Origin: Geosiphon pyriformis
Lineage: Eukaryota > Glomeromycota > Glomeromycetes > Archaeosporales > Geosiphonaceae
Direction: 5' to 3'
Assembly (NCBI GenBank): GCA_016748015.1
Contig: JAAOMT010000375.1
Span: 68,962 to 132,961 of the forward strand
Length of the DNA: 64,000 bases
Position 1 is the stretch's first letter; each line of letters begins with the position of its first letter. Shown in pieces: positions 46,800 through 60,500 of the stretch. Position numbers and translations under genes: made by a program. Under the pieces are notes generated by a model. That model was not told the origin of the DNA and made no database searches. It saw nothing but the letters and a program-made list of their open reading frames with translations.

Positions 46800-49700
46800 C
46801 TATGTACTTATATGAACAGAAGCCATGTCACTAACACCTGCATAAAACAAACACCACTTACAATACCCAAAACTGATGCCAATTGCATTAGCAACACCCA
46901 ACAACCTAATCACTCCAGCCGAAAGCCACGTAAAAAAACCAGAAACAGTGACAAAAATGGAACCATCACATGGAATTAGCTTATTTTTCTCCATAATGAC
47001 CTGGTGTTTTGCACAAACCAACCAGATATTATCATGAAATGCAAGATAAAACTCACATACAAAATTCACAATATTGATCACTGCCACCTTAGGATCATTA
47101 TAAACAGAAACAGACTTGTGATACCAATCGTCAAAAACAAAGCCCTTACACAGGACCATACTAACAGTCACATCTGAAATGCAAGTTGACAACAACTGTA
47201 ATACATACAAAGAAGAACAAGACAGACCAGAATGCACCTTCCAGGCAGCTGCATAAGTGTCCAACAAACTGGCACGACTATCAATATCAGAAAAGCAAGA
47301 AAAGACATGGTCCGAGACTTCAACCTCATCACAGAACAAACAAACTACACTGGGATAATCCTTATCATACAGACACTTTCACACAGCAACAAGAAGGTGA
47401 TGATGAAGGGCTTTCATAAAATATGTACGAAAGCCAGCCATCCAAATACTAGTAAAACCAGTTGTCATATGGGAATCCAGGTGCCATACCAGAGAGAATT
47501 TCAACCAGTCAATATCAGCATGCAAACAACCTGGAACAACCTGGGAACTAGAACCAACCTCCCAATGCATGCGATGGATTGACCTAAATATGTCATGAAC
47601 AAAATGCCTCAAATTACCAGAAACTGTATCAATACCAGCCTTCAAAAACTTCTCACTGACCAAGTGGGGCAAATGCCAGGCAGAAAGGGCAGTATTCTTA
47701 GCCAGCGCATCAACACGTTCATTGCCTGAAACATCCAAATGGCCCTTGACTTTAATCCAATTAACATCTAAATTTTTGCGACAAATGACATTGGTGATGT
47801 GACAACACTTAATCCAACAACAATTCCTGAAATCAGGACCAACCAATAAAGACTCCAATCTGCAAGCATTTATAGTCACCTGGCTGTCTGAGAACAAGTC
47901 AACTGAATGAAAAGAAAAAACACTTAAAAGCTAAAGCAATGGCCTGCAACTCCACCAAAGTAGAAGAAACCAAACCAGAAACCTTCACACCTAGACCCGA
48001 ATCAATGTCCTCAAAGAAAACTGCTGCACCAGCCAATATGTCAACAGTGCCCAAGTTATTCAGAGATCCATCTGTGTATACAGAGAGGTGGGTGGCACCA
48101 ACATTCAACAGATCATTACAAATAACACCAAAACCAAGAGACTGACAGATGTCAGAAGAGCCACAAATACCCTTATGAAGAGAACAACCAGAAGGAGAAG
48201 CTATACCACCAAGAAAATGTACAAAGAGATTAAACCAGAAGGGGACTAAGCCACAGAGGTCTAGTCTTTTCCAATGCTTGAAAGTCTTCCAATCAAAAAC
48301 AATGCCATTTCAGTCACAAAGTTGTTCTATGAAAGCAATACTATAATGCCTAAGGGAAGAGACACATTTGAAGAAAATTGTCTTACTAAGAACTAGAAAC
48401 ATAAAAGTACCACTCCAAAGATGAAAAGCACTAGCCAGAGAGCCACTCAAAGACAAATCACACCCAGAAAAAATATGAACCACACCTGCCAAAAAGTTGT
48501 TTGAAGAGCTGACTCCAATATGAACAGGAAACAACAAAGAGTGACGAGGATGCCAGCTGAGAATCTGGAGATCATAAGACCTATGAGAAAACAAGCGACC
48601 CAAAACACCAACCAAATTTACAAAGGCAATGACAGAAGCTGACTTGCTCTCAGCCTGAATCTACTCAAAAGTTTTTAAATTGTACAAGGAAGGATGATAA
48701 AGTGCATCATTGGGAAAGTTCAGAGGCAGCCCAAATTTGGACTTCAGGCCCTTGTAAATCAAAGTGTCTCACTTATTATACACACTGAGAGGAATAAAAC
48801 TGAACTGAGTTCTGTAGCTGATAATAGAAAAGAGAACTAAAGACACCAAATAAGCAAACTGTTTATCTGAAATAACTTTTCTCAGAATGAGATTAACAAA
48901 AAACCGAACATCCGATTGCATCTTAACCAAGCTAAGCTTCGAAAGACCTTTAGAAGATAAAAAAATCCCCAGATAATAATGAGGTTCATCTCTTTTAGCA
49001 ATGGAAATTGGCATATTACTGATAGTTAAGTAAGGAGCAGCAACTCGACAGTTGATAGGAATAGTCACAGTCTTGTCATTGTTTATTGAAATGTCATTTA
49101 AACAAAAGAAATCACTAGCAACATTGAAGATGTGTTGTGTAGCAGCCTGGCTGCTACTGACTCAAATAGTATCATCAACAAAAGCACTAGTGGCCAAAAA
49201 CAACGTTAGCCCAGCTTGAAATTTCATCCGGCCGGTCTTAGAAATGAAATAAAAAATCAACCTGTAACCACAAATGCTTTCCTGTCTCTTAATCTTACAC
49301 AAAAGCGAGTCATAAAATATGTGCCAGAGAAGTGGTAAAAAAACCTCTCTCTGATCCAATCCATTATGAACATGATAATCATCAGTCAAACCAAAATCTG
49401 TCATTACTCTGTTAGTGTAATCATTATAAATGCTACCAAAAAATCTGATAAATTTGTCACACATTTTGATTCTAATCAAACTTCTCTTGAGATGCTCCCA
49501 ACCAACAAAATCATAAGCTTTGCGCATATTCTATAAAACCAGCCACAACTCTCAGTTCTTTTCCAAAGCATTTTTGATTACTGAACCAATAGCAAAGATA
49601 GACAATTGAGTAGACATACTCTTCAGGACAGAGAAATTGTTCCCACAGAGGACATTAAAAGTACTACAAGCCAGAGAGATCCGATCTGAAAGAATCTTGG

Positions 49701-51486
49701 AAAGGACCTTGCGAGCTGTTTTAATCAAAGCAATAAAGCGGATATTTGTAAGAACCCCCTTCCACTCATAAGATTTAGGAATTATCGAGACCCAGGCTTC
49801 CCTCTAAGGTCCAGGCACTGACTCACAATCCAAACAAAAATTTAAGAGCACCAAAAGCATATCCAAGACCGACTTGTTATAGTGTTTCCAAAGTTCATTA
49901 GTAATACCAGAAAGACCAGCCACTTTTCTATTGGGCAAATTTAAAATAACACCAAACATCTCTTTATAACCAATTAAATATATTACATCAGAGAAGGCAC
50001 CATTGAAGACATGATCCAAAGGCCAAAATTGTCTTGCCCAATCACCAGAGATATTAGAAGCCACCTTATGTTTCCTAGTCCAACCCTCCATGATTCCATC
50101 CACCTTAGATTTAACCAACTCAGACTCCAAGACCAACTCCCCACTATTTACCAAATGATCCAACACCACTTTACAAAAAGGACACTCCAAAACACTTCTA
50201 ATGGTGTGACCTTTATCTATCTCAAAACTCTCTATTCTCCTCTCAATAGCCCGCCTTATACTAGATTCTTCAGCATGCTTAGATTCTAACAACTTAGAAG
50301 AGCAATAAGACTTCCTCACCTTAGCCAGCCCAGAACGGATCGCATCAAAACTGGTGCCAGAAAGAAACAGAGATTTCATTGGCAAAGTGCCCACAGAATC
50401 AAGCCTGTTTTAAGTATTCAACAACAAGGCAAAATTTCTGCCAGAAACCAACCGAGAAGTCTTTACCAGTTTAGACACAAGTAGCTCCAGTTTATGAAAC
50501 CGGGAAGATACCTTATTAAAAACACAATTAAAACTCTTAAACCATTTTTTTTTGAATGTTTTACCAGCCAAAAGAACCATAATCTTACAAACAATGTCCC
50601 ATATTGCATCCAGATCAAAAAACTGCTTAGCTGCAACAAACTCATCCAAGAACATAACAGCATTAGCAGCTGTAGCATTCCTGAATTCTGACCACTTAAT
50701 CTTACTGGCATTTTTGATATTATACTTCTAATAATCTCTATTAGCTTGTTTGTGCAATAAGTTCAACTGGACATCGAGCAGGCCACCCAGTTCTACAGAA
50801 ACATAAACAGTCTTGTGATTGGTATTAAAATAGTCTTCAACGCCATCTACACCATGATCTATCATTGCACCAACCAAATTAGAAGAAATGAACACATAGT
50901 CAATTGTCTTAGTAACACCACGAGAATTGCACCAAGTAGGTGACTTCACAAAAGAGCTATTCCTCAGAGAGTTAATCAAACCCAAATCAAAAAATTTTTT
51001 GAAACTGGCACATTTGCATGAACCATCTTTATTAAAATCACCACCAAGAATAACAAAAGAAGACTTATTAACGGCTTTAGCAATGAGAGAGTTGATCTTA
51101 CCAGCCTGAAAAAACCGAACCACTGATGAAGCACCAGCATAGAGCCCCAAAATAGACACTGAAAGTTTATTTTTGAAAAGCAACTTGATGGATAGGAGCT
51201 GACCAGACACCTCAGAAATCTTGCAGATGTGTTTTGCTAAAGAAGAATTCATGATAATTAACACCCCAGCACCCAAAAAACCAGAATTCAAACCAGAAGT
51301 GAAAACCTGAACACCATCAAATTTGTTAGCCAACCATGGGTGAACTTTCTCTTTAAGCTTTGACTTTGTAAAAATAGAAACCAAATTGTTTATATTCTTG
51401 TGCCAACGAATAATATCATCTTGCTTTACAGGATTGTTCAACCCATGAACATTACATGTAGCAATTTTCCATACCAGACCACTCAT
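46800..51486 (-). pseudogene. LINE copy B ORF2 (endonuclease-RT-RNase H polyprotein), broken
   Basis: ATG at 51486 overlaps the ORF1 stop. The endonuclease (51486-50728, 252 codons) starts VWKIATCNVHGLNNP, has VILGGDFNKDGS and SRGVTKTIDYVF, and ends with a Y-F-N-T-N-H block where D-T-D-H is usual. It then stops at a lost Trp. RT pieces at 50394-49804 (AGLSGITNELWKH) and 49527-49162 (RKAYDFVGWEHL, FVDDTI intact). 49068-48769 and 48615-48310 continue the thumb and linker. RNase H at 48108-47379 retains TDGS, VELQAI, SDSQ and VDAL. A C-x2-C-x7-H-x3-C finger is at about 47343-47296 and the C-terminal domain at 47339-46800. Target-primed reverse transcription would occur in the nucleus. Confidence 0.85.
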
Positions 51487-53281
51487 TGAGAAAGAGGTAG
51501 AGAAAAAATACCACCTGCCAAAGCCAAACCATCCAAGCGCGCTAATAGGCTCATAATCAAAGCAGAGAGACCTTCCAGCATGTTTTCCAATTTCACAACT
51601 TCAGGTGAGGCAGTTGAACCCAGAATGGCAGCAGTTTTGTCACTAGTGGCATCACCCAAACCCACTTCTATTACTATATCTTCTCCTTAATTCTGCGATG
51701 AGGGGGTCACCAACAGCTGACATCCAAGGCTAGGCTGGAAAACTGCTGGCACAAATGATTCCAACTTCTTAGCCAACTTACCAATTTGTCCTGTGAGGCT
51801 GACAAGACTGCTTTTAATGCAAACCAAACGTTTTTTCAAACCATCTGCAACAGAATGGAGAGGTTTACCAATATTGTCAGAACCAAAAAGTGAACCAGTA
51901 CTATGAGAATTGTGCACCAAAAGAGCACCAACAACTGATGCCCAAGTCTTACCACTGAAGGCCAATAGATGAGAAATGGGTGCAGATTTCCAAGTGTAGA
52001 TAGTCACCAATCTAACCTGATCCTGAGCAGAAAGAGGTGTCTTCCTGCCCCTCAGGGTTGAACCAACCTTAACTGAAACACAATTAAAAGATGTATAACC
52101 AGAAAGACTGTAGACCGAGCACAGTACCAAAGAGAGGTGGGACCAGTGAAGGCCAATCCCTTTTATAACTGGGGTTGCAGCCATTGCACTAACCAGATCA
52201 GATTCAGACCCAAAACAAACAGTAGCACAGCGAGCACAGACGTAGCTAACAGGATTACGATCAATGACACATGTTTTTCCACCAACCAAACTAATGAAAT
52301 CCCAAAGGTTATGAGCATTTGTCCTTACAGGAAGAGTGTATAACAGCATCCTGAATTTGTCTCTGGAATCCCACATCTGTTTGTTAACATTGGCCTTGGC
52401 CACACATACTGTATCCTTTCTAATAAAGATAGACTATTTGGATGCCAAGAAATTAGCTTGATTCTGATCTTTTAATTCAACAATTGCTTTTTGCCACAAA
52501 CTTACAAGTTGCATCTTGATTGACTTAATCAATCCAAACTTGGACAGGTAGTGTGCATAGCCTCCACAGAAGTTCTCATAGGAATTTTTTTTATCACAAT
52601 TGCCTAATCCATATGGTTGTCTACAGGATGCTTAAGATTGGTGTTTACCACAACACCATGATTATTTGCCAACTTCCCAGCAGCCATTATTGCCCTTTCC
52701 AAAGTAAAAGTCACATGAATAATTCCACCAAATTTTAAGGAAGTAGAAACCCCCCCAAAACCATTCACACTTGAAAAAATTTTCCTAATAAAACACAATT
52801 TTTCCTAAGAGGACTTTTCAGTAATGACCACAAGATTAATATCTAAAGCAAAAGATTTGCAAACAAGCACTTGAACAGTTGGTTTAATAGGTAGAGGAGG
52901 TAGGAGAAGAAGGGAATTGTCTAACACATCATCATTTGTATTGACAGTACCATAATCAATTACACCCAGAGGCTTCTCTAACATCTTTTTGGTCTTTATA
53001 CATAAACCTTTTGGCATCTAATTGGGATCCCCTTTCATGAAAGCATCACTTTCACCATAGTCAACACTGGTTTTTTCAACTAAGCACTCCTTCTTCATGT
53101 TAATACTCTCAGATTTAGTAGTGTCACCTGTCTCAGAACCCCATGAACAAGCACCAGGAGCTTCAGCAGCAACCTCTTTATTATCAATATCCTCTGTTAA
53201 TACACCTCCCTTCCTTTTCTTTCTCGATACAACCGCCTTGAAACCATTTTCAGAACCAGAAACTTTAATAATCTTCTTCAT
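51483..53281 (-). pseudogene. LINE copy B ORF1, broken
   Basis: Pieces 53281-53018, 53017-52805, 52798-52604, 52403-51687 and 51665-51483 read as one ORF1 with a few stops and a frameshift. It starts near MKKIIKVSGSENGFKAV and has a basic KKRKGG segment, an RRM-like middle (TNAHNLWDFISLVGGKTCVI), a Cys pair (CARCATVC), a hydrophobic-heptad segment and the end SLPLSQ. The open frame actually extends upstream of the first Met without a stop for a short way, so the true start is unsure. Probable RNA-binding nucleocapsid-like protein. Confidence 0.75.
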
Positions 53282-53417
53282 AACAGCAATAACAGAGTTA
53301 ACAGTGGCCTCGTAATCGAAGAATGGTTTTGATTTATCATACTGAATGGTAAAAAACTTCTTTTGAAAAAATTTTTGACTCTTTTTTGGGAATTTTGGAC
53401 GAAGGAGAGAAAGAAGT

Positions 53418-54000
53418 TTTTTTTATTATTATTTATGTATTATAGAATTAATTATTTTATTTTTAACAAAGTTTTTAATTAAATTGTTAATTAAAATTAA
53501 ACATATATAAATATAAATTTAATAGCAGTTTTTTAATATGTTTAAATATTAAAAAATAATTTGGTTCAAAAATAACAATAGCATTAAATAAATAATAATA
53601 TATTTTATTTTTAAATTAATAATTAAATTGTAAATATATTAATCTTAATCCAATTAAACTTAAACAATTAAAGAATTTAGAATGGTTAAGTTTAAAAAAA
53701 AGTAAATAGAATAGTATTAAAAATATTAAAAATTACATTAATTTAAAAAAAAAGTATTTTATTAATAAATCTATTATAAAATACACCAATTAAAATGTAT
53801 AATATTAACTGTTGTTTGTTTATTATTTTCTTATGAAATATATTTTTATTTTTGAATTTGTGTACTATTTGTTGTAATCTTATTACTTATTTCTTTTGAA
53901 ACAGATTTTTTTGAACTTATTTATTATTCTTGTTATTCTAATAGACTTATTCAGATTAATTTAAAATTACTTATTGACTTTGTACTATTTTTCCTAATAT
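53418..54000. other. AT-rich spacer
   Basis: A/T-rich sequence between the LINE 5' end and host island 2. No gene or named repeat seen. Confidence 0.45.
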
Positions 54001-54535
54001 TTGATCAAATTAAAATTCTGAGCTTGAAAAAACAACTATTCAACACTGCTGGGCAAAATTTTGAAAGACTCTATAGCTTCATTATTCCCTTTCCAATATT
54101 TTTAATATTTGGGCTGAAACAAAAAACCTGGGAACGCAAAAAATTAAATCAACCCATGAAAATTTCAGTAATTGCGTCATGCAGTATGCCGTATGATTTC
54201 CACCAATCTTGAACAGGAGTTTTTTTTTATCAATAAATTTGAGATGATTCAATATAAAATAAGTGGCGTCTTTTTGTTAATTGTAATCGCATGATCGGAT
54301 TCTTGGGGCAACCCGCTCAACTTGTGATATATTACACTGATATACCGTATTTTGATTGTGTTTCCTCTTTTCTACGAGTTCTAACGTCGTGTTAGCTAAG
54401 TCGTTTTTTGTATTAAACTTTCCCCTTTTACTTCTAAAAGAAAAATTATATCACACAAAATAAAAATTACCTCATTAAAAATTTATTAAAGCTAGTCGGA
54501 CGAAAACCCGGACAATGAACCACACAGCTTAAATC
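54001..54535 (+). promoter_or_regulatory. Upstream region of the SWR1-type gene
   Basis: Unique sequence with CG dinucleotides appears from about 54040. Presumed promoter and 5' UTR of the gene starting at 54536. A short frame at 54024-54212 has no support. No specific factor site is named. Confidence 0.35.
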
Positions 54536-57500
54536 ATGGTAGCAGCGTATATAACGACCGACAATATTTTTAATTCTGAACAAAAGGAAAATATTTCACG
54601 TGAAGAAAAAATGAGAGAAACTAACTTCATATTTGTTAAAGAAGAAATTGAAAAGAGCACGGAGGAAGTTGTTCCAGCACCTGAAAGATCCTTGGCTAAT
54701 GTAAACCAAACAACACCTAATGTTTTAAATGGCTTCGAATTCAACCACAACGAACGAATTAGTGTATTTATCAACAATACAGAAGATATTGCTTTGGCAG
54801 CAGCCGCTCGAAGAATTCCTCCTAATGTCACACCATCAACGAATCCCAACTTCTCAATAGAAACATCTCACAATTTTCAAGTCAATGATCAAAGTAAATC
54901 TAATTCAACCTCTTCAATGCCTACAGCCTCACCTCAAACGATATCTCCAATCGTGGTGATCAAAAGAAAAGGACCTGGTCGACCACGTAAATCAGAAAAG
55001 TTATCCTTTTCTCAAGGAACCCATACTTTTAGCATCAATTCGTCCCCGACAGAAGGCACCCCTGATCCCAATCGTCCGAAAAGGACGTATAGGAAAAAGC
55101 GCCCTAAAATATCTCCCACAGAATCCATCGACACCCTTAACACACCATCCCCATCAACAACATTTATTACGAATAACAACAACAACAACAACAACAATTA
55201 TAATCACGACAATAACAATAACAACGACAACAGCAATGCGAATAATAATAATAATAATAATAATAATCATCATCATCATCATCATCATACTCATGATGGT
55301 TTAAATGGTGTCCATCCAATCCCTCTAGCTCCTTTCAACAGATCTGTGGACAAAACATTCACCATCTCTTCTGATCCCACACCTACATCTATGCAATTCT
55401 CAGATATTAAATATGAAGACTCAACCATCACAAATTCTTCTCGTCCAGTGAAAAGAGGACCTGGTAGACCTCGTAAATTACCAGTGTCAATTGATAATTC
55501 TCAAAATAGTATTTCTGAGGCTACTACCCCGATCAACGTATCTTCACCTCAACAGAACGATAAAAAGCGTAATGCTGATGGTGATTTAAAAAATGAGCAC
55601 TCCCTTGATACCTCGAATGGCCATGTAGTTTCAAAACCATCAATTAAAAAATTTACTCCTCGTAAGAGACCAAAAACTTTCTCGCCGAACAAATTAGAGT
55701 CTTCGTCGTCAACATCGCCAATTGTTGAAAAAAAATCGACACCACTTGATGAAGTACGGAATGCACATTTAAAAGAGAAAGAATTATGTTTAGCAAAAGT
55801 AGTTGATGATCATGATAGTTTGGTTCGAGAGCTCTATTATATGGAAAATTTTAATTTGTTGGTTTGGGATCTTGATCGACATAAATTAAAACAAGATAAC
55901 AGTGAGAGAATGGTCAAGGTAAGAGAAATTTTTACAGAGTTAAACCACCTTTATAATCACGAAGCTTTATTCATAAACAAATAAAGTTTTTTGAAATTAG
56001 TGGAAGGTATTTTAAAATTTCTTGAATATAATTATATAATCTTCTCAGCGAAACCGAATCTTCCATACTGCTGTATTTTTTCATTATATAACTGTGTGAT
56101 ACTTATTATTGAAATCAGTATCTCGAAAGTCACAACTTATGGTCGACCGTGAGTGATCAAGTGCTCAACTCTGTACAAGCCAATTCCACTCGCATGTCCA
56201 CGAGACGTTCTCTTAATCAACATCGTGACTCGTTGGTTAGTATCCTTCAAAAAACCTTTACATCACATGGATTAAATCTGGCCGAAGCTCCAACCTTAGC
56301 CCCTCGCAGTCGCGGTCGTAATAGGAGAATTGAACCTGAAACTAGTCCACCACCAACGAACAATCCCTCTATAAACATACTTCGTCGAAGTCGTGGACAA
56401 GCCCAATTTCCTAGTGTTGATGTGTTTCTTGCTTCTTTTGTCACTCTTGATGACGAAGACATGACCCCAATGGATGCTCAAGCACGTGCCATACGTGAAG
56501 CTGATATTCAGTATAGAATATATTCATTGAGGAAACAAGGTCGAATTTTACGTAAAACACCCAAACCACAAATAGAACCACGTCGCCCACTAACCCACAA
56601 AGATCATCTCCTGGACCATATTACTTCCCAAGCCAAATATATGACCAAGATAACCGAGAATAAAAATAAAATAACAAGGCAGATTAACAAAGCAGTACTG
56701 CAGCATTTTAACAAATTGGCAAATCAAGATGAAAAAGATAAAAAAGCTGAAGAGAAGAGATTAAAAAGATTAGCAAAGACCACCGCAAATCTGATAAGAC
56801 AAAAATGGAAAACTGTTGAATCGGTAAGCTTTTTTTTTTTACGTGAAAATTATTGATAATTAAATTTGACGAATGAGACATTTCTTATGCCTTATCAAGC
56901 CTCAGTTTTTTGGGTTATTTATTTTGGCTTCTTTGCAGACAAGAGCAGGAAGAGATCTCAGAAGTTACATCGATTCCAAATGATTTACTTATTTTTGTTC
57001 CTTGCCAGATTATTTTGGCAAAACAAAAGGAAATCATGCGAGAACGACAAGAACGTAAAGGGAAGCGTCATCTTAATCTTCTTCTTGAACATTCGACTCA
57101 AATGTTGGAGGTACAACAGAATGAACTTTTGGGTACACCTATCACTGCAATATCCTCTTATGGGATTCCGTCAGTGATGCAGGATCCCAGTTCAAAAGAG
57201 CTCGATTTCATTGAATTTGAACATCCAGATGAAGATGGTGCGAAATCAATTAGTGAAATTGGCGATAACGATTCATCGGATGACGAAGAAGTAGTCAAAA
57301 AATTGCAAGCTGAAAAAGATCTTCCTTTAAAGGAGCTTCTCGAGAAATACGACTACAATATAGGTGATGACGATGATGATCTCGGCAACCGTGGATGGGA
57401 TGATGAAGATGAATTTGAAAAATATACCGATCCCGACCTTTCTCAGCATGAACAAAGTGAGGACGAAGCCAATCAATCGAACGCACGAGAAGATACCATA

Positions 57501-60500
57501 AAAGTCGAGGAAATTTGTGACAATCGTGACAGGCCCAGTGAAAATTTTATATTTTCCTTACCAAAAATTCCCAAAACCGAAGAAACAAATAACATTGCTA
57601 ACTCTGACTTTCTACGATTGCGTAAACGCAAAGCATCTGCTAGCCTATCAGCGGATGAGGATGAAGAGGACCCTGATGAAAATGATTATGAGTTTAAAAT
57701 TGCTCCCAATGATCAAGTGGAGGATGACGAAGCGTCTTTGGATGCTCAAGAGCGTGAAGAAAACCCTGATGAAGAAAAAGTGGAATTAAATGGGTTGAAA
57801 GATGAATCAAATTTGCCAATTGAAGATTTGATCAAACGATACTATGGGTACAAAATTGGAGATGAAATGGAAGAAGGGAATGAGGTTGATGATGAACTAA
57901 TGATTGAAGAAAAGCATAGTCCAATAGAGTATCCCGTAATAGATGGTGAAGATATTCCGAACAGAGAACAGAATTGCTCTTCCAAAGATTTTTCTTATAT
58001 CTCATCTGGTCTCAACCAAGTGTCTTCTATGGAAGTGGAGACAGAAAATTTAAATTTGGGATTAATGTCTCCACAAAACAATGGTGAGTTGAATATTGAC
58101 GACCACGTTCAAATGGATGTTGAAGATCAATTGCAACGTTGCTATGATACTGATGAAACCGTTACCGCACAAGGGAGTGAAACAGATGTCGAAGAATATG
58201 CCACCCGCTTATTGGTGGAGGAGAGTTCAAGTCAACGGGAAGCAAAATGGAAAAACCAGAGTGAAGAATCAAAAACCGTACAAGATCAAGAAAATTATAA
58301 GCTCCATCCCACCCTACGCCTTCGAATGAGCAACGAACAAGACCAAGGATCATCGCGGAAAAATTATCTTAATGAACAAACCCTGAAGGAAAAACATGAG
58401 TCAGACTATGAAACTTCCGAAAAACAAGACGACGATCAAACCAATGAAGGAACCAAAGAAAAAGGTGGCGAGGAAGAGATGGAAGATAATAAAAGTACAA
58501 ACTCAGAAAAACACAGGAGTCCTGCCTTAGTCGCTGATCCACCAACAGGCACTACTCTTTCGACCGCTACTGTCAGAACTCAGATTCCTTCACTTCTTCG
58601 CGGTCAACTCCGAGAATATCAGCACGTTGGCCTTGATTGGCTTGCAAGCTTGTACAATCACGGACTTAATGGGATCCTTGCTGATGAAATGGGGTTAGGA
58701 AAGACTATACAAACTATTGCATTACTGGCTCACCTGGCTTGGGATAAAGGCGTTTGGGGTCCACATTTAATCGTCGTTCCCACAAGCGTTATTATTAATT
58801 GGGAAATGGAATTCAAAAAATGGTGTCCGGGATTTTCTATATTAACTTATTATGGAAGCCCAAGAGAAAGAAAGGAAAAGCGAATGGGTTGGTCAAAAGA
58901 ACATAAATTCAATGTATGCATAACCTCATATCAGCTTGTGGTTCAGGATCAAAATGTGTTCAGAAAAAAGAGATGGCACTATCTTATCCTAGATGAGGCG
59001 CACAACATTAAAAATTTCCGTTCACAACGATGGCAAACTTTACTAAATTTTAACTCCACCCGAAGATTACTCCTTACTGGGACACCTTTACAGAATAATC
59101 TCATGGAACTATGGTCCTTGCTTTACTTTTTAATGCCGCAAGGAGTATCACAAGCAATGCCGATTGGTTTCGCAAATCAAAAGGAATTTCAAGAATGGTT
59201 TTCCCATCCCGTTGATAAGATGATTGAAAATAATGAACAGATGGATGATGAGACACGGGCTGCTGTATCCAAGCTGCACACTGTTCTTCGACCTTACCTC
59301 TTGCGTCGCTTAAAGGTCGATGTTGAAAAGCAATTACCTGGGAAATACGAACATATAATATACTGTCGCCTTTCCAAGCGCCAAAGATTTCTGTATGACG
59401 ACTTCATGTCACGGGCCAAAACAAAAGAAACTTTACAATCAGGAAATTTTTTGAGTATCATCAATTGCTTAATGCAATTGCGCAAAGTATGCAATCATCC
59501 CGATTTGTTTGAGGTCAGGCCAATCCGAACATCATTTGCAATGTCCAGATCAGCGATAGCCGATTATGAAATAAAAGAACTATTGATACGTAGAAATTTA
59601 TTTCAAGAACGAGATGATGAAGTGAACATGGACTTTTTGAATCTTGTCCCAAGGCAATTTGAAGGCGTGCTAGATTGGTTGGTAGCCAACGAATGGGGAC
59701 ATATAAATCCAGAATATCATTTTTGGCATCAAATAGATTGTCTTGGAATGGTTCAAAAAGGGGATTTGAAGAATGGGCTCACCTCTATCAATTACAAAAA
59801 TGTCGCACTATTCAATCAAGCAATGAAACAACGCAACCGTTTATCACTGCGTCAATGCTGGGATCAAATGAGATATATTAATTCTTTTCGCCTTAAACGT
59901 CGACCAATCTACGGTACCGGTCTCATAAAGCTATGTCGTGAATTGGGAACCACCATATGCGACAATTTCTTGGCAGATGCTCTTAATCCTAGAAAGTTTT
60001 GGCAACGAGTTGATTGCATGACAGATTTAGTCGTGACAAATGAAAAAAGATATGCTATGATGGAAGAAGTTATAAAACGGTACGCATTTGTCACCCCTGC
60101 AGTAGTTGCGAAAGATATCTCATCAATTGCTTTGGTTGGCATGCCTGAAGAATTGCGATGGATGATTCAGACACAAGTTCAAGATTTATATCATCCAATA
60201 CGAGTCAAACTTCAAATAGCCTTTCCTGATAAACGGCTATTGCAATTTGATTGTGGCAAATTGCAAAAACTTGATGAACTTTTACGTAGTCTTAAAACTG
60301 GTGGTCATCGAGCTCTCATATTCACACAGATGACACGTGTACTGGACATACTTGAAATCTTTCTGAACATTCATGGTCATCGTTACCTGCGACTTGATGG
60401 CGCGACTAAAATTGAACAGCGTCAATTATTAACGGAACGGTTTAATCATGATCCCAAAATTTTGGTTTTCATACTTTCCACAAGATCTGGTGGTCTAGGC

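Larger units (their letters stand above)
46660..53417 (-). mobile_element. LINE copy B, full length, best preserved copy
   Basis: About 6.76 kb on minus, from the 5' leader (near 53417, matching copy A at 11571) to the 3' tail, which ends in an ATA/TAA simple repeat. Order: ORF1, then ORF2 with APE endonuclease, RT, RNase H, Cys/His finger and C-terminal domain. It has far longer open pieces and more G and C than copies A, C and D, but is still broken by stops, several at former Trp or Gln codons, and by frameshifts. It serves as the internal reference for the other copies. Confidence 0.88.

Noticed and set aside
54024-54212. 62-codon plus-strand frame upstream of the SWR1-type gene
   Set aside because: No motif, no splice context and probably part of the upstream region.
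55919-55984. Read-through end of a 482-aa AT-hook protein
   Set aside because: AAG|GTAAGAG at 55918 is a strong donor, and the spliced product continues into the HSA exon. A stand-alone protein would lack any enzyme domain.
56149-56856. Separate gene starting with a GTG codon
   Set aside because: This is exon 2 of the SWR1-type gene. Reading back to the acceptor at 56118 adds the conserved YLESHNLW block and joins exon 1 in phase 0.
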